This document shows, piece by piece, positions 9,031 through 17,436 of a stretch of 64,000 nucleotides of DNA. The DNA is from Paenibacillus_AR sp051594765 (GTDB lineage: Bacteria; Bacillota; Bacilli; Paenibacillales; NBRC-103111), in contig NZ_JBPPGJ010000001.1 in the NCBI RefSeq assembly GCF_051594765.1, forward strand, positions 310,001-374,000, written 5' to 3'. The notes below the pieces were generated by a model. It was not told where the DNA came from. It worked only from the letters and a program-made list of their open reading frames with translations, and ran no database searches. Position 1 is the first letter of the stretch. Each line of letters starts with the position of its first letter. The position numbers were made by a program, and so were the translations under genes.

Positions 9031-9858
9031 ATGTACCGCATTATCGAGAAGAAAACACTGAACGACACCGTGGAGCTCATGGTGGTTCATGCACCATTTA
9101 TCGCCCGCAAGTGTGAGCCGGGCCAATTCGTCATGCTTCGCGTGGAAGAAGGCGGGGAACGAATTCCCCTGACCATTGCCGATTACGACCGAGTCAACCA
9201 GACGGTCTCCATCATTTATCAGGTGGTCGGATATACGACCCGCAAGCTCGCGGCCAAAGCCGCAGGCGACACGGTCTCCGATCTGGCCGGACCGCTGGGA
9301 CGCCCTGCGGATATTCATCCGGGCAAGAAGCGGATCTTGGGGATCGGCGGCGGCGTAGGTGCCGCACCGCTTTATCCCCAGCTCCGGAAATGGCAGGAAA
9401 CCGGCGCAGAGGTTGACGTGATTCTGGGAGGGCGCGGCCGGGAGTTCGTCATTCTGGAGAACGATTTCCGCACCTTCTGCAGCCAGGTGTACGTAGCCAC
9501 CAACGACGGAAGCGCCGGCGTGCAGGGCTTCGTCACCGATGTGCTGAATCGCTTGTTGGCTGAAGGAAACTCATATGATGAAGTCATCGCCATCGGCCCC
9601 CTGCCCATGATGAAGGCCGTCGTCGGCATCACCAAGCCTTTGGGCATTCCGACCGGCGTTTCGCTGAACCCCATCATGATCGACGGCACCGGCATGTGCG
9701 GCGGCTGCCGCGTAACGGTGGGAGGCGAGATCCGCTTCGCCTGCGTGGACGGGCCGGATTTTGACGGCCTGCTGGTCGATTTCGACGAGTGCATCCGCCG
9801 CCAAGGCATGTACAAGGATATGGAAGCCCACATTTGCCAGATCGGGACAGGAGCGTGA
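9031..9858 (+). CDS. nfnA: NfnA-like FAD/[2Fe-2S] subunit of NADH/ferredoxin:NADP+ oxidoreductase
   Basis: 275 aa of the ferredoxin-NADP reductase type: an FAD-binding barrel (RIPLTIADYD), an NAD-binding domain (ILGIGGGVGAAPLYPQL) and a C-terminal iron-sulfur ligand set (GTGMCGGCRV ... RFACVDG). The missing fourth Cys, replaced near Asp, is typical of NfnA. This subunit is also annotated as sulfide dehydrogenase beta or dihydroorotate-dehydrogenase electron-transfer subunit, but the partner gene directly behind it makes NfnA the best reading. NfnAB couples NADH, ferredoxin and NADP+ by electron bifurcation in the cytoplasm. The stop codon lies 6 nt before the nfnB start. Confidence 0.85.
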   Translation: MYRIIEKKTLNDTVELMVVHAPFIARKCEPGQFVMLRVEEGGERIPLTIADYDRVNQTVSIIYQVVGYTTRKLAAKAAGDTVSDLAGPLGRPADIHPGKKRILGIGGGVGAAPLYPQLRKWQETGAEVDVILGGRGREFVILENDFRTFCSQVYVATNDGSAGVQGFVTDVLNRLLAEGNSYDEVIAIGPLPMMKAVVGITKPLGIPTGVSLNPIMIDGTGMCGGCRVTVGGEIRFACVDGPDFDGLLVDFDECIRRQGMYKDMEAHICQIGTGA

Positions 9859-9863
9859 GAGGA

Positions 9864-11261
9864 ATGGCCAAAGCAAACATGAGTCCGGTGAAGGTTGCCA
9901 TGCCGGAGCAGCCTCCGCTTATTCGCGGCCGCAACTTTCTGGAGGTCGCCACGGGCTATACCCCGGAGCAAGCCATGGAGGAGGCCACCCGATGCCTCCA
10001 ATGCAAGAACCAGCCCTGCGTGGACGGATGCCCGGTGAATGTGCCGATTCCGTCGTTTATTGCCGAGCTGGCCGCCGGCCGCTTTGAGGAAGCCTACCGG
10101 CTCATCAAGCAAGAGAACAATCTACCGGCGATCTGCGGCCGGGTATGCCCCCAGGAGAATCAATGCGAAGGCCGATGCATCCGGGCCAAGAAGGGGGAAT
10201 CCGTCGGTATCGGGCGGTTGGAACGCTTCGCCGCGGATTACGGTATGGCCCAAGGGCTTCCGGAAGCCGAGCCGCTTCCTGCGAACGGCAAGAAGGTGGC
10301 CGTCGTTGGCGGCGGACCCGCAGGTCTGACCTGTGCGGGAGATCTGGCCAAGCTGGGCTATGAGGTGACCTTGTTCGAGGCCCTTCACGCTCTGGGCGGC
10401 GTCCTCATGTACGGTATTCCGGAGTTCCGGCTTCCCAAGGGGCTGGTCGAGGAAGAGATCGACAAGGTCGTGAAGCTGGGCGTGACCATCGAACGCAACG
10501 TGGTGGTCGGCCGCTCGATTACCGTCGAGGAGCTGTTCGAAGAAGGCTACGGGGCCGTCTTCGTCGGCAGCGGAGCCGGCCTGCCCCGCTTCATGAAGAT
10601 CGAGGGAGAGAACTATAACGGCGTCTACTCCGCCAACGAGTTCCTGACCCGCGTGAATCTGATGCGCGCCTATGAATTCCCCAAGAGTCCGACCCCCGTC
10701 CGGGTTGGCAAACGCGTCGCCGTCGTCGGCGGGGGCAACGTGGCTATGGATGCCGCCCGCACCGCACTTCGGCTCGGCGCCGAGGAGGTCACCATCGTAT
10801 ACCGGAGGGGACTCGACGAGCTTCCAGCCCGCCGCGAGGAGATTCATCACGCTCAGGAGGAAGGGATCCGCTTCCGGCTCCTCTCCAACCCGCTTCGGAT
10901 CAAGGGCGAGAACGGCTGGGTCACCGGCATGGAGTGCATCGAGATGGAATTGGGTGAGCCGGACGCCTCGGGCCGCCGCAGTCCCGTCGAGAAGCCGGAC
11001 AGCTTGTTCGAGCTCTCGCTGGATACCGTCATCATCGCCATCGGTCAGGGCCCCAATCCTCTGATCCGCCAGACTACGCCAGGTCTGGAGACCCATCGTT
11101 GGGGCGGAATCGTCGTCGAGGAAGCCACCATGCGGACCAGCAAATCCGGCGTCTACGCCGGAGGCGACGTCGTCACCGGCGCCGCCACCGTCATCCTGGC
11201 CATGGGAGCAGGCAAAAAAGCCGCTGCCGCCATCCATCAATCGTTAAGCGAGTCCATCTGA
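9864..11261 (+). CDS. nfnB: NfnB / homotetrameric-GltA-type NADPH oxidoreductase subunit
   Basis: 465 aa, the usual length for NfnB. The N-terminus carries two cysteine clusters for [4Fe-4S] centres (RCLQCKNQPCVDGCPV and ICGRVCPQENQCEGRC). Two Rossmann motifs follow: VAVVGGGPAGLTCAG for FAD and VAVVGGGNVAMDAAR for NADPH. I chose ATG 9864 because AGGAG (9849-9853) lies 10 nt upstream and it abuts the nfnA stop; an open frame extends further up inside nfnA but lacks a site. The family also includes glutamate synthase small subunits; the fused neighbourhood with nfnA argues for the bifurcating enzyme. An insertion sequence begins 8 bp after its stop. Confidence 0.87.
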   Translation: MAKANMSPVKVAMPEQPPLIRGRNFLEVATGYTPEQAMEEATRCLQCKNQPCVDGCPVNVPIPSFIAELAAGRFEEAYRLIKQENNLPAICGRVCPQENQCEGRCIRAKKGESVGIGRLERFAADYGMAQGLPEAEPLPANGKKVAVVGGGPAGLTCAGDLAKLGYEVTLFEALHALGGVLMYGIPEFRLPKGLVEEEIDKVVKLGVTIERNVVVGRSITVEELFEEGYGAVFVGSGAGLPRFMKIEGENYNGVYSANEFLTRVNLMRAYEFPKSPTPVRVGKRVAVVGGGNVAMDAARTALRLGAEEVTIVYRRGLDELPARREEIHHAQEEGIRFRLLSNPLRIKGENGWVTGMECIEMELGEPDASGRRSPVEKPDSLFELSLDTVIIAIGQGPNPLIRQTTPGLETHRWGGIVVEEATMRTSKSGVYAGGDVVTGAATVILAMGAGKKAAAAIHQSLSESI

Positions 11262-11269
11262 ACCGTCCT

Positions 11270-11287
11270 AAGAGGCTGTCCCAAAAG
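11270..11287 (+). repeat. IS left inverted repeat
   Basis: An 18-bp end, AAGAGGCTGTCCCAAAAG, matching the right end in inverted orientation. Confidence 0.88.
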
Positions 11288-11331
11288 TGAATTTTGGAAC
11301 AGCACGAGCACCAAAATAAGTTGATATACGG

Positions 11332-11380
11332 AAAAACGAAAGAGCTAAGCGGCCTGGTTTCGCTTAGCTCTTTCGTTTTT
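11332..11380. terminator. Terminator hairpin at transposase 3' end
   Basis: A 19-bp perfect stem (11332-11350 with 11362-11380), A-rich at one foot and T-rich at the other, overlapping the transposase stop codon. It should stop transcription both out of and into the element. Confidence 0.85.
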
Positions 11381-12912
11381 AGCGTCCACAGCGGCTTTCT
11401 TAAGCAGGTTATGGGCAAGGGAAAGCCACCCGACCTCTAGACTTACTTTTGGTAAGCCTCGAAGCAGGAATCGTTTGAACCCTCTATTGTTCTTCATATC
11501 ACCAAACACAGGCTCCGGCTCGATCATACGCCTCACAGCCATCGCATATCCTTCCTCGCTGCGGAGCTTTTGCCTGGCTTGGTTCTTCAGCTGCAAATAC
11601 TTCATGCTGACTTTAACCTCGCGGTTCCCCTCGGCTCTCGTACACTGTGGCTTCAACGGGCAATTCTCACATCCGGCACTTCGATAATGCCGATATTCGA
11701 TTTCGTAGCCACTTTCTGTTTTCTCCGTGCTCACTCGACGAAAATGGAGCGTTTGCCCGGCCATGCATGTCCATGTATGCTGCTCGTTGTTATAGGTCCA
11801 ATTGTCGATTTTGCTGATGTCCTTCTGCCAGGCCTTGCTCTTTTCTCGGTGATAGGTACTGTATTTGACGATCGCTTCCACGTCATTTTGCTCCAGATAG
11901 TCGTAATTCTCTTCCCCGCCGTACCCCGCATCTGCGATGACAGTGCCAGGGAGTTTCCCTAACTGCGACTTGAGCTTTTCAAGATGAGGGATGAGACAGC
12001 GGGTGTCCGTCGGATGCTGGTGGACGCTGTAACCCAGAATGAATTGGTTTTCGGTGCCGATCTGCACATTGTAGCCCGGCTTGAGTTGACCGTTTCGCAT
12101 GTGGTCCTCTTTCATTCGCATGAACGTAGCGTCATGATCGGTCTTACTAAAGCTGTTTCGCTTGCCCAAAATCGCTTCCTGCGACTCGTACTTCTGAAGA
12201 CGAGGAAGCAAGTCCTTGCGCAATACGCGTACCGCTTTTTTCAGCGGTTTATCCTTGGGCTTCTCCTGCAGGCGCTCTTCCAACTGCTTAACGACTTCCT
12301 CCAGTTTTTCACTGGTGATGGCAGCCGACTCGCCCCGCTCAGGGAGATCCCTGCCCCCGTGTGTATGCTCCTCTTGTTTTTCCGTTTCCTCAATCGCGGC
12401 GAAAAGGGCTGAACCTTCTCCTGGAGCTTGGCCTTCTGCTTGACGACCGCCTTCCCCCAGACAAACGTATACCGATTGGCGTTGGCTTCAATCTTGGTGC
12501 CGTCCACGAAGTAATGCTCCAGTTGGACGTAGCCTTCTTCGGCCAAAAACTGCAACACAGCCGTGAAGACGGTCTCCAGCACCGCTTTCATTCGCTCCGA
12601 ACGAAACCGATTGATGGTGCGGAAGTCCGGCGTTTGTCTGCCTGAGAGCCACATAAACATGATGTTTTCGCGGACGGCTTTAGCAATCTGGCGAGAGGAG
12701 TAAATGCGCTGCGTGTAGGCGTAGATGATGACTTTGGTGAGCATCTTGGGGTGGTAGCTATCCCGTCCGCCCCCTGGATAAGCCACGTCAAAGATGGCGT
12801 TGTCCAGCCGGTTGACAGCGGCATTCACGATGCGAACGAGGTGATTGGGGGGAATGTCGTATTCGAGATCCATTGGCAGACACAACTGGTCCATGGTATA
12901 TTGGATGTACAA
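11345..12912 (-). pseudogene. IS1182-family transposase, frameshifted
   Basis: Two adjoining frames make one IS1182/IS5-superfamily DDE transposase. The N-terminal part (from TTG 12912 with AAGGAGG 8 nt upstream) carries the first catalytic Asp in YFVDGTKIEAN. The C-terminal part carries the second Asp (IADAGYGGEENY) and the Glu (PEPVFGDMKNNRGFKRF). Around 12396-12402, at a C3T4 run, one base appears to be missing: past it the first frame reads nonsense (SPRLRKRKNKRS) and the shifted frame reads the expected AAIEETEKQEEHT. The shift separates the catalytic residues, so the copy is probably inactive unless ribosomes slip there. A sequencing error is also possible. Confidence 0.85.
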
Positions 12913-12973
12913 AAGAAGCCCTCCTTAGGAATGGTTGCTCGTCACTTCCATTTTACCAAGGAAAGGCTTCTTT
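12912..12973 (-). promoter_or_regulatory. Hairpin masking the transposase ribosome binding site
   Basis: Bases 12912-12926, which contain the transposase AAGGAGG site, can pair with 12958-12973 (AAAGAAGCC/GGCTTCTTT plus CCTT/AAGG). In a read-through transcript this would hide the site, a common insertion-sequence control. Inference from sequence only. Confidence 0.55.
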
Positions 12974-13027
12974 CGTTTTATTTTTTACGAAACGAGGCTG
13001 CTCTGCACAGGAAGTGTTGTTTCAACC

Positions 13028-13185
13028 TGTCGAGAAGCCCGAGCAGAGGGATTCGTATCTGGTGGAGGAGCGTGAGCGTTTGCCTTTGAGATTGGATGTC
13101 TACTTCAAACCATTCCATTCCGGACATCCAATCTCAACAGCAACCGGAACCAGATACGAGCCCGGAAAGCCGGGCCCGCTCGACT
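13028..13185. repeat. Long imperfect palindrome inside the IS right end
   Basis: The 14-bp arm 13087-13100 (TGAGATTGGATGTC) pairs with 13123-13136; CGTATCTGGT (13054-13063) pairs with 13149-13158; GTCGAG near 13029 pairs with CTCGAC near 13179. The order is nested, giving a hairpin of about 150 bp with mismatched interior loops. Not part of the transposase frame. Confidence 0.7.
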
Positions 13186-13206
13186 TAACCCCAACAACAC
13201 TTACCC

Positions 13207-13224
13207 TTTTGGGACAGCCTCTTA
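13207..13224 (-). repeat. IS right inverted repeat
   Basis: CTTTTGGGACAGCCTCTT, the reverse complement of the left end. Confidence 0.88.
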
Positions 13225-13334
13225 TTCATCGGCTTGAGATCCCAATCGGCTTCAGGTTATTTCAAGGGGATTAGGGGAACATTTACATTCATACACAGGG
13301 GATTAACCTTCATCCCGACAAATGGGGCATTCAC

Positions 13335-13841
13335 ATGTTACTCCTGACCAATCTCGTCTTCCTCCTAGCCTTCTTCCTGACCGGCGCATTCAAACGGTGG
13401 CGAAGCTATTATCCGACCGCCTTATATGTGTCCTACTGTAATTTCCTATACAACTTTCTGTGCAAAGAGCACTTGACCTGGATCTTCCATCCGGATCTCC
13501 TGAACAGCCATAAACTGTCGGATCTGGTGAATTCTTTTGTTCTGCTGCCTTCCATGACGTTCCTCTATCTCTTCCACTACCCTGGGGAAGCACCATCTCG
13601 GAAGAAAGCAGGCTATCTGACGATATGGGCCTCGGGCTTCAGCATCCTGGAAGGGATCTGGTACCTGCTTGGCCATATCAGCTATGATAGAGGCTGGAAC
13701 CTGGCATGGTCCATCGCCTTCTATTTCGTGATGTTCTATATGATCGGTCTCCATCATAGATCGGTCGGCCGGGCTCTGGTTCTCTCCCTCTTCGTCATTG
13801 GGTTTCTCTTGGCGTCATTCCGAATTCCGTTCTGGGAATAA
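13335..13841 (+). CDS. CBO0543-like multi-pass membrane protein
   Basis: 168 aa with about five hydrophobic helices (residues ~1-16, ~45-60, ~68-82, ~95-115, ~120-165). The layout resembles the CBO0543 family of Firmicute membrane proteins (KRWRSYYPTALY near the first loop, YLLGHISYDRGWN in the fourth). No function is known for them. The start lacks a good ribosome binding site (only a GGGG run 8 nt upstream). It lies 110 bp from the IS right end. Confidence 0.6.
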   Translation: MLLLTNLVFLLAFFLTGAFKRWRSYYPTALYVSYCNFLYNFLCKEHLTWIFHPDLLNSHKLSDLVNSFVLLPSMTFLYLFHYPGEAPSRKKAGYLTIWASGFSILEGIWYLLGHISYDRGWNLAWSIAFYFVMFYMIGLHHRSVGRALVLSLFVIGFLLASFRIPFWE

Positions 13842-13979
13842 GTGCTGGTCCCATTATTTTTTACAAGATCTCCGCGATGTGATAATATTCATTTAACACT
13901 AGGCTGGTATTCTACGGATAACAGCCGGTATGCCGCTATGCCGCCAATGGATATCCGACACAAGGAAGGTCGTGGGAAG

Positions 13980-14147
13980 ATGATCGTTCTTGACGTGGTG
14001 GTCGACGGAACGCGCGTGGAAACGGTAAGACCCGCCAACCAGAGACCGCAGGAATTGTATTGGATTATGGTGGACCTGATGGACCGCCTGCAGAGCAAGT
14101 ATGGCACCAATGTCAGCCTGTACCGCCGATTGGAGCATGCTGGCTGA
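13980..14147 (+). CDS. Small hypothetical protein (55 aa)
   Basis: Not recognised. A 55-aa soluble protein (MIVLDVVVDGTRVETVRPAN ... YRRLEHAG) that may form a short beta-hairpin plus a helix. The ATG at 13980 follows GGAAGG at ~10 nt. The frame is open further upstream to 13842, but that stretch lacks a start with a site. A strong terminator follows, supporting transcription in this direction. Confidence 0.5.
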   Translation: MIVLDVVVDGTRVETVRPANQRPQELYWIMVDLMDRLQSKYGTNVSLYRRLEHAG

Positions 14148-14168
14148 ACGAATGGAGATGCAAGCCAT

Positions 14169-14219
14169 AAAGCCTTATCCCCGGGAGCGGATGCCGCTCT
14201 TTACGGATAAGGCTTTTTT
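14169..14219 (+). terminator. Rho-independent terminator
   Basis: AAAGCCTTATCC (14169-14180) pairs with GGATAAGGCTTT (14205-14216), with an inner GAGCGG/CCGCTC stem and a T6 tract. It lies before the rhomboid stop codon and may serve both strands. Confidence 0.85.
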
Positions 14220-14241
14220 CTGCTGTGTCCTGCACCGGGCG

Positions 14242-14847
14242 TTATCGCCTCCGGAATCGGCTGACCCATAGCGCGAAGTAGAGGAAGCCCCCGGCGAAGC
14301 CGCCTGCATGCGCATAGAGATTCACGTTAGGGACGACGAAGGAATAGAGGAAGCCGACGATCACAACGGTTGTCACCGTCTGCCGGGTGCCTTCGTCCAG
14401 CACATGCTTGTGGAACAGGGCCAGGTAGAGATACGCGGCGTAGATTCCGTAGATGGCGCCGGAGGCTCCCGCCGATATGAAGGGCGGTTGAGACCACAGC
14501 ATGCTCACGGCATTTCCTGCAAATCCTGAGAACAGGATGAAACCCGCATACCTCCAGGTTCCCAGGACACGCTCCAGCGGAGGAGCGAATACATACAAAG
14601 CGAAGGCGTTGAACAGGAGATGAGACACCCCGATGTGCAGGAAGATGGCGGAGAAGTATCTCCACCATTCATGCGTTTCCCCTTCCCAGCTGTAGATCGC
14701 CCCATAATTCACCAAGGTCCTATTCAGCGTGGAGCTTCCCGTCCACTCCATGGCCAGGAAGAGCACCCCCATGACCGCCAGCATGATGCTGGTGACCGGG
14801 TAGAACCGGATATACTCCCGGAAGGTCTCCCTTCGTAAGAAGATCAT
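14242..14847 (-). CDS. Rhomboid family intramembrane serine protease
   Basis: 201 aa with six predicted helices. The catalytic dyad is S129 in GASGAIYG and H180 in NLYAHAGGFAGG; H76 and N80 (VSHLLFNAF) form the usual oxyanion-side pair. It cleaves within membrane segments of unknown substrates. It overlaps the upstream gcvH gene by ATGA, so the two are translationally coupled. Confidence 0.92.
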   Translation of the reverse strand: MIFLRRETFREYIRFYPVTSIMLAVMGVLFLAMEWTGSSTLNRTLVNYGAIYSWEGETHEWWRYFSAIFLHIGVSHLLFNAFALYVFAPPLERVLGTWRYAGFILFSGFAGNAVSMLWSQPPFISAGASGAIYGIYAAYLYLALFHKHVLDEGTRQTVTTVVIVGFLYSFVVPNVNLYAHAGGFAGGFLYFALWVSRFRRR

Positions 14848-15251
14848 GAGCCGGAATCACTCTCCGCCTCTTCCGACGTATAGGCACGGTATTCCGCCTC
14901 GGTCAAGAGGCCGTCCAGCGCCCCATCCGCCGGCTCCAGCTCCACAATCCAGCCTTCTCCGTACGGGTCGGTATTCAGCAGGCTAGGGGTCTCCTCGACC
15001 TTCGGATTGACCGCCGTTACGATGCCGTTCACCGGAGCATAGACATCCGACACGGATTTCACCGATTCCGCACTGCCCATACTGTCCTCCGCCCGAAGCT
15101 CCTGACCGATTCCCGGCAGCTCCAGAAATACGATATCCCCCAGCGCCTGTTGGGCAAAATCCGTAATGCCCACCCGTACCCGGCCCGACGGCATCATCTG
15201 AACCCACTCATGCTCCCGGGTATACCACCGATCCGAACGGATCTGATCCAT
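14844..15251 (-). CDS. gcvH: Glycine cleavage system H protein
   Basis: 135 aa, with the lipoyl-lysine site K65 in ESVKSVSDVYAP and the conserved GITDFAQQALGDIVF stretch. It carries the lipoyl arm that shuttles aminomethyl groups in the glycine cleavage complex, and in Firmicutes also serves in lipoate relay. It has an acidic C-terminal tail (TSEEAESDSGS). No gcvT or gcvP is nearby, so it is a free-standing gcvH followed by rhomboid. Confidence 0.93.
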   Translation of the reverse strand: MDQIRSDRWYTREHEWVQMMPSGRVRVGITDFAQQALGDIVFLELPGIGQELRAEDSMGSAESVKSVSDVYAPVNGIVTAVNPKVEETPSLLNTDPYGEGWIVELEPADGALDGLLTEAEYRAYTSEEAESDSGS

Positions 15252-15270
15252 GAATGACCTTCCCCTTCCT

Positions 15271-16077
15271 CTACATATGATCCAAAATCATGCCGGCCGT
15301 CTCTTCGATAGCCTTATCGGTTACATCAATCTTCACACACCGGAGCCTGTCCATGATGGAGTGGGCGTACTCCAGCTCTTCCCGGATCCGCTCCACCTCG
15401 GCATACTTGGCACCCGGCGACAGGCCCAAGGCCCTGAGACGCTCATGTCGGATCTTGAGCATCTGCTCCGGCACCATGGTCAAGCCTGCGATCAGACCCT
15501 TGGTGATCCGGTACAGCTCCTGGGGAGGCTTCACCTCCGGAATCAGCGGCAGGTTTGCCACCTTGTAGCCCTTGTGAGCCAGGAAGATGGAAAGCGGCGT
15601 CTTCGAGGTCCGGGACACCCCGACCAGGATGATATCCGCTTCCAGCAGCGAACGGGGATCCCGGCCGTCGTCGCAGCTAACGGTGAATTCAATGGCCTCG
15701 ACGCGCCGGAAGTAATCCTCGTCCAGCCGGTGCAGCATGCCGGGCATCCGGTTAGGCGCCCCGTCGAAGGAATCGACGAAGGCTTCCATCATCGGGCCCA
15801 TAATATCGACGGCACGGATATTAAGCCGCTTCGACTCTTCCTTCATGATCTCCCTGAGCTCCGGCTGTACCAGCGTATACGTAATGAAGCCTCCCTGCTT
15901 GGAGACTTCCTCCACGATGGAACGAAGCTCTGCGCCGGTGCGGACATGCCCGTACCGCTTGATCTTCGTCTCGTGAGCATCGAACTGCCGTATGGTGGCC
16001 CTGGCTACGGCCTCAGCCGTCTCCCCTACGGAATCCGACACCAGATAGATGACGGAATGACGCTTCAGATCTGACAA
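15271..16077 (-). CDS. Pyruvate,phosphate dikinase / PEP synthase regulatory protein (DUF299)
   Basis: 268 aa from TTG 16077, which lies 5 nt after GGAGGTGT; this gives the family's normal length (B. subtilis YqfL about 270 aa). The P-loop-like motif GVSRTSKTPLSIFLA is clear. Members are bifunctional ADP-dependent kinase/phosphorylases that switch PPDK or PEP synthase off and on. An open frame runs ~35 codons further up but through the terminator of the preceding gene, so I rejected that start. It precedes gcvH by 19 bp. Confidence 0.9.
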   Translation of the reverse strand: MSDLKRHSVIYLVSDSVGETAEAVARATIRQFDAHETKIKRYGHVRTGAELRSIVEEVSKQGGFITYTLVQPELREIMKEESKRLNIRAVDIMGPMMEAFVDSFDGAPNRMPGMLHRLDEDYFRRVEAIEFTVSCDDGRDPRSLLEADIILVGVSRTSKTPLSIFLAHKGYKVANLPLIPEVKPPQELYRITKGLIAGLTMVPEQMLKIRHERLRALGLSPGAKYAEVERIREELEYAHSIMDRLRCVKIDVTDKAIEETAGMILDHM

Positions 16078-16142
16078 AGGACACCTCCATAGGTCCGAAT
16101 GCGGAGAATGGTGTTCTCTTCCATCATATATGGTCTCCAGCG

Positions 16143-16192
16143 GAAAAACAAACAACCCGCCCGGCGGCTTCATGCCGCACAAACGGGTTGTC
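16143..16192 (-). terminator. Terminator of the PrsA-like gene
   Basis: On the - strand, ACAACCCG pairs with CGGGTTGT (outer stem 16152-16159 with 16184-16191) around a GCGGC/GCCGC inner stem, followed by TTTGTTTTT. Confidence 0.75.
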
Positions 16193-16212
16193 CGATGGTC
16201 GATCGGCGCGGA

Positions 16213-17244
16213 TTACAGCTTCACAATCTTCGCGTCGGTCTTCAGCTTCTGCAGCCATTCACCGGCTTTGGTGTTCACTTCTTCGGAGACCATATCCTTC
16301 TTGACCTGGCCCTTCTTCTCGTCGTAATTCGCGACGACCGCAGCCTTCTTATCCGTCACTTTGATGATATGATAGCCGAAGGAGGATTGGACCACGCCGC
16401 TCATTTCTCCCTTGCCCAGCTTGAAGGCTGCCTCTTCAAAAGCAGGATCCAAGCCTTGGTTCTTGGCGACGAATCCGAGGCTGCCTCCGTTGTCCTTGGA
16501 GCCCGGATCGGTGGACTTTTCCTTCGCGGCCTTGGCGAAGTCGGCTCCGCCCTTCAGATCGGCCAGAAGCTTGTCCGCGTCCTCTTTTTTCGCTACGAGA
16601 ATGTGGGAGACCTCGATCTGCTCCGGCTGTCCGTAACGGTCCTTGTTCTTATCGAAGTATTCCTTCTGCTTCGCATCGGACAAGTCCATCTGCCCCTCGA
16701 AGATCTTGTTGACCTTCACCTGGGTCCGAATCTGCTCCTTCAGGGAGTCCAGCGTCAGCTTGTTCTGGGTCAAAGCATCGTTGAATGCCGCGTCGTCCGG
16801 AAACTGGGCCTTGATGTCCTTCAGCTCGCCTTCGATGTCCTGATCGGTGATCTGGACCTTCTTCTTGTCCGCCTCTTGATTGATCAGCTTCTCTGTGATC
16901 AGATTGTCGAGAGCGGCCTCGCCGGCTTGCTTCACCATCACTTGATACAGCTCGTCCTTCGTGATCTTCTGGCCGTTAACCGTAGCGGCGTCGCCCTTCA
17001 TGCCTCCCCCGTTCCACTGGGGTCCGGTTACGAGCAGGACTCCGATGGCCACGACGGATGCGGCGAACAAGAACCAGGGCAGCTTGCTGGACTTGGCCGG
17101 TGCAGCCGCGGCAGCCATATCCTGTTCCGCCAGATCCAGCTCCTCCTCCGGCTCGTCCTCGAATGCTTCCGGTCCAAATTCGTCTTCAAGCTCGGCCTTG
17201 CGGGAGTCCTGAAGGGATTCTTCCTTCTTGTTGTTATCCTCCAT
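16213..17244 (-). CDS. Membrane-anchored parvulin-type foldase, PrsA/SurA-like
   Basis: 343 aa. The N-terminus is a 50-residue acidic cytoplasmic tail followed by one transmembrane helix (~55-75), instead of the lipobox usual in PrsA. A SurA-type N domain (~85-185) and a parvulin peptidyl-prolyl isomerase domain (~195-300; SHILVAKKEDADKLL, GGSLGFV, SSFGYHIIKV) follow. It should help fold secreted proteins outside the membrane. AGGAGGAG lies upstream of the ATG. It is a single-gene transcript ending at a strong hairpin. Confidence 0.85.
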   Translation of the reverse strand: MEDNNKKEESLQDSRKAELEDEFGPEAFEDEPEEELDLAEQDMAAAAAPAKSSKLPWFLFAASVVAIGVLLVTGPQWNGGGMKGDAATVNGQKITKDELYQVMVKQAGEAALDNLITEKLINQEADKKKVQITDQDIEGELKDIKAQFPDDAAFNDALTQNKLTLDSLKEQIRTQVKVNKIFEGQMDLSDAKQKEYFDKNKDRYGQPEQIEVSHILVAKKEDADKLLADLKGGADFAKAAKEKSTDPGSKDNGGSLGFVAKNQGLDPAFEEAAFKLGKGEMSGVVQSSFGYHIIKVTDKKAAVVANYDEKKGQVKKDMVSEEVNTKAGEWLQKLKTDAKIVKL

Positions 17245-17384
17245 TACACTTGCTCCTCCTCATCTCCACTCTCATGATGAAAGCGTCTAAAAAATCGCAC
17301 TCTTTGTACTATACCACTTTTTCCATCGCGGCACCAACGGAGGTTGTGTGGCGGGGTGGAAGGCCAATACCCTCTACAGATGCG

Positions 17385-17435
17385 ATAGGGACGGCCCCGC
17401 CCCATCCTTAGATGGCCGGCAGGGCCGTCCCCGCT
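17385..17435. repeat. GC-rich inverted repeat downstream of the nos operon
   Basis: GGGACGGCCC (17388-17397) pairs with GGGCCGTCCC (17422-17431). It lies just after the last gene of the - strand operon but has no T tract, so it is more likely an mRNA-protecting 3' hairpin than a simple terminator. Confidence 0.5.
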
Positions 17436-17436
17436 A

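Larger units (their letters stand above)
11270..13224. mobile_element. IS1182-like insertion sequence (about 1.95 kb)
   Basis: The ends are matching inverted repeats: AAGAGGCTGTCCCAAAAG at 11270-11287 and its reverse complement at 13207-13224. The flanking T/A bases extend the match, so the target duplication cannot be separated from the repeat. Inside is one transposase frame, broken by a frameshift. The element sits 8 bp after nfnB and does not break a recognised gene. It contains a terminator hairpin at the left end and two further palindromic structures at the right. Confidence 0.88.

Noticed and set aside
12396..12402. Programmed -1/+1 frameshifting in the transposase
   Set aside because: The run is short and no known slippery heptamer or following pseudoknot is evident; a simple deletion is more likely.
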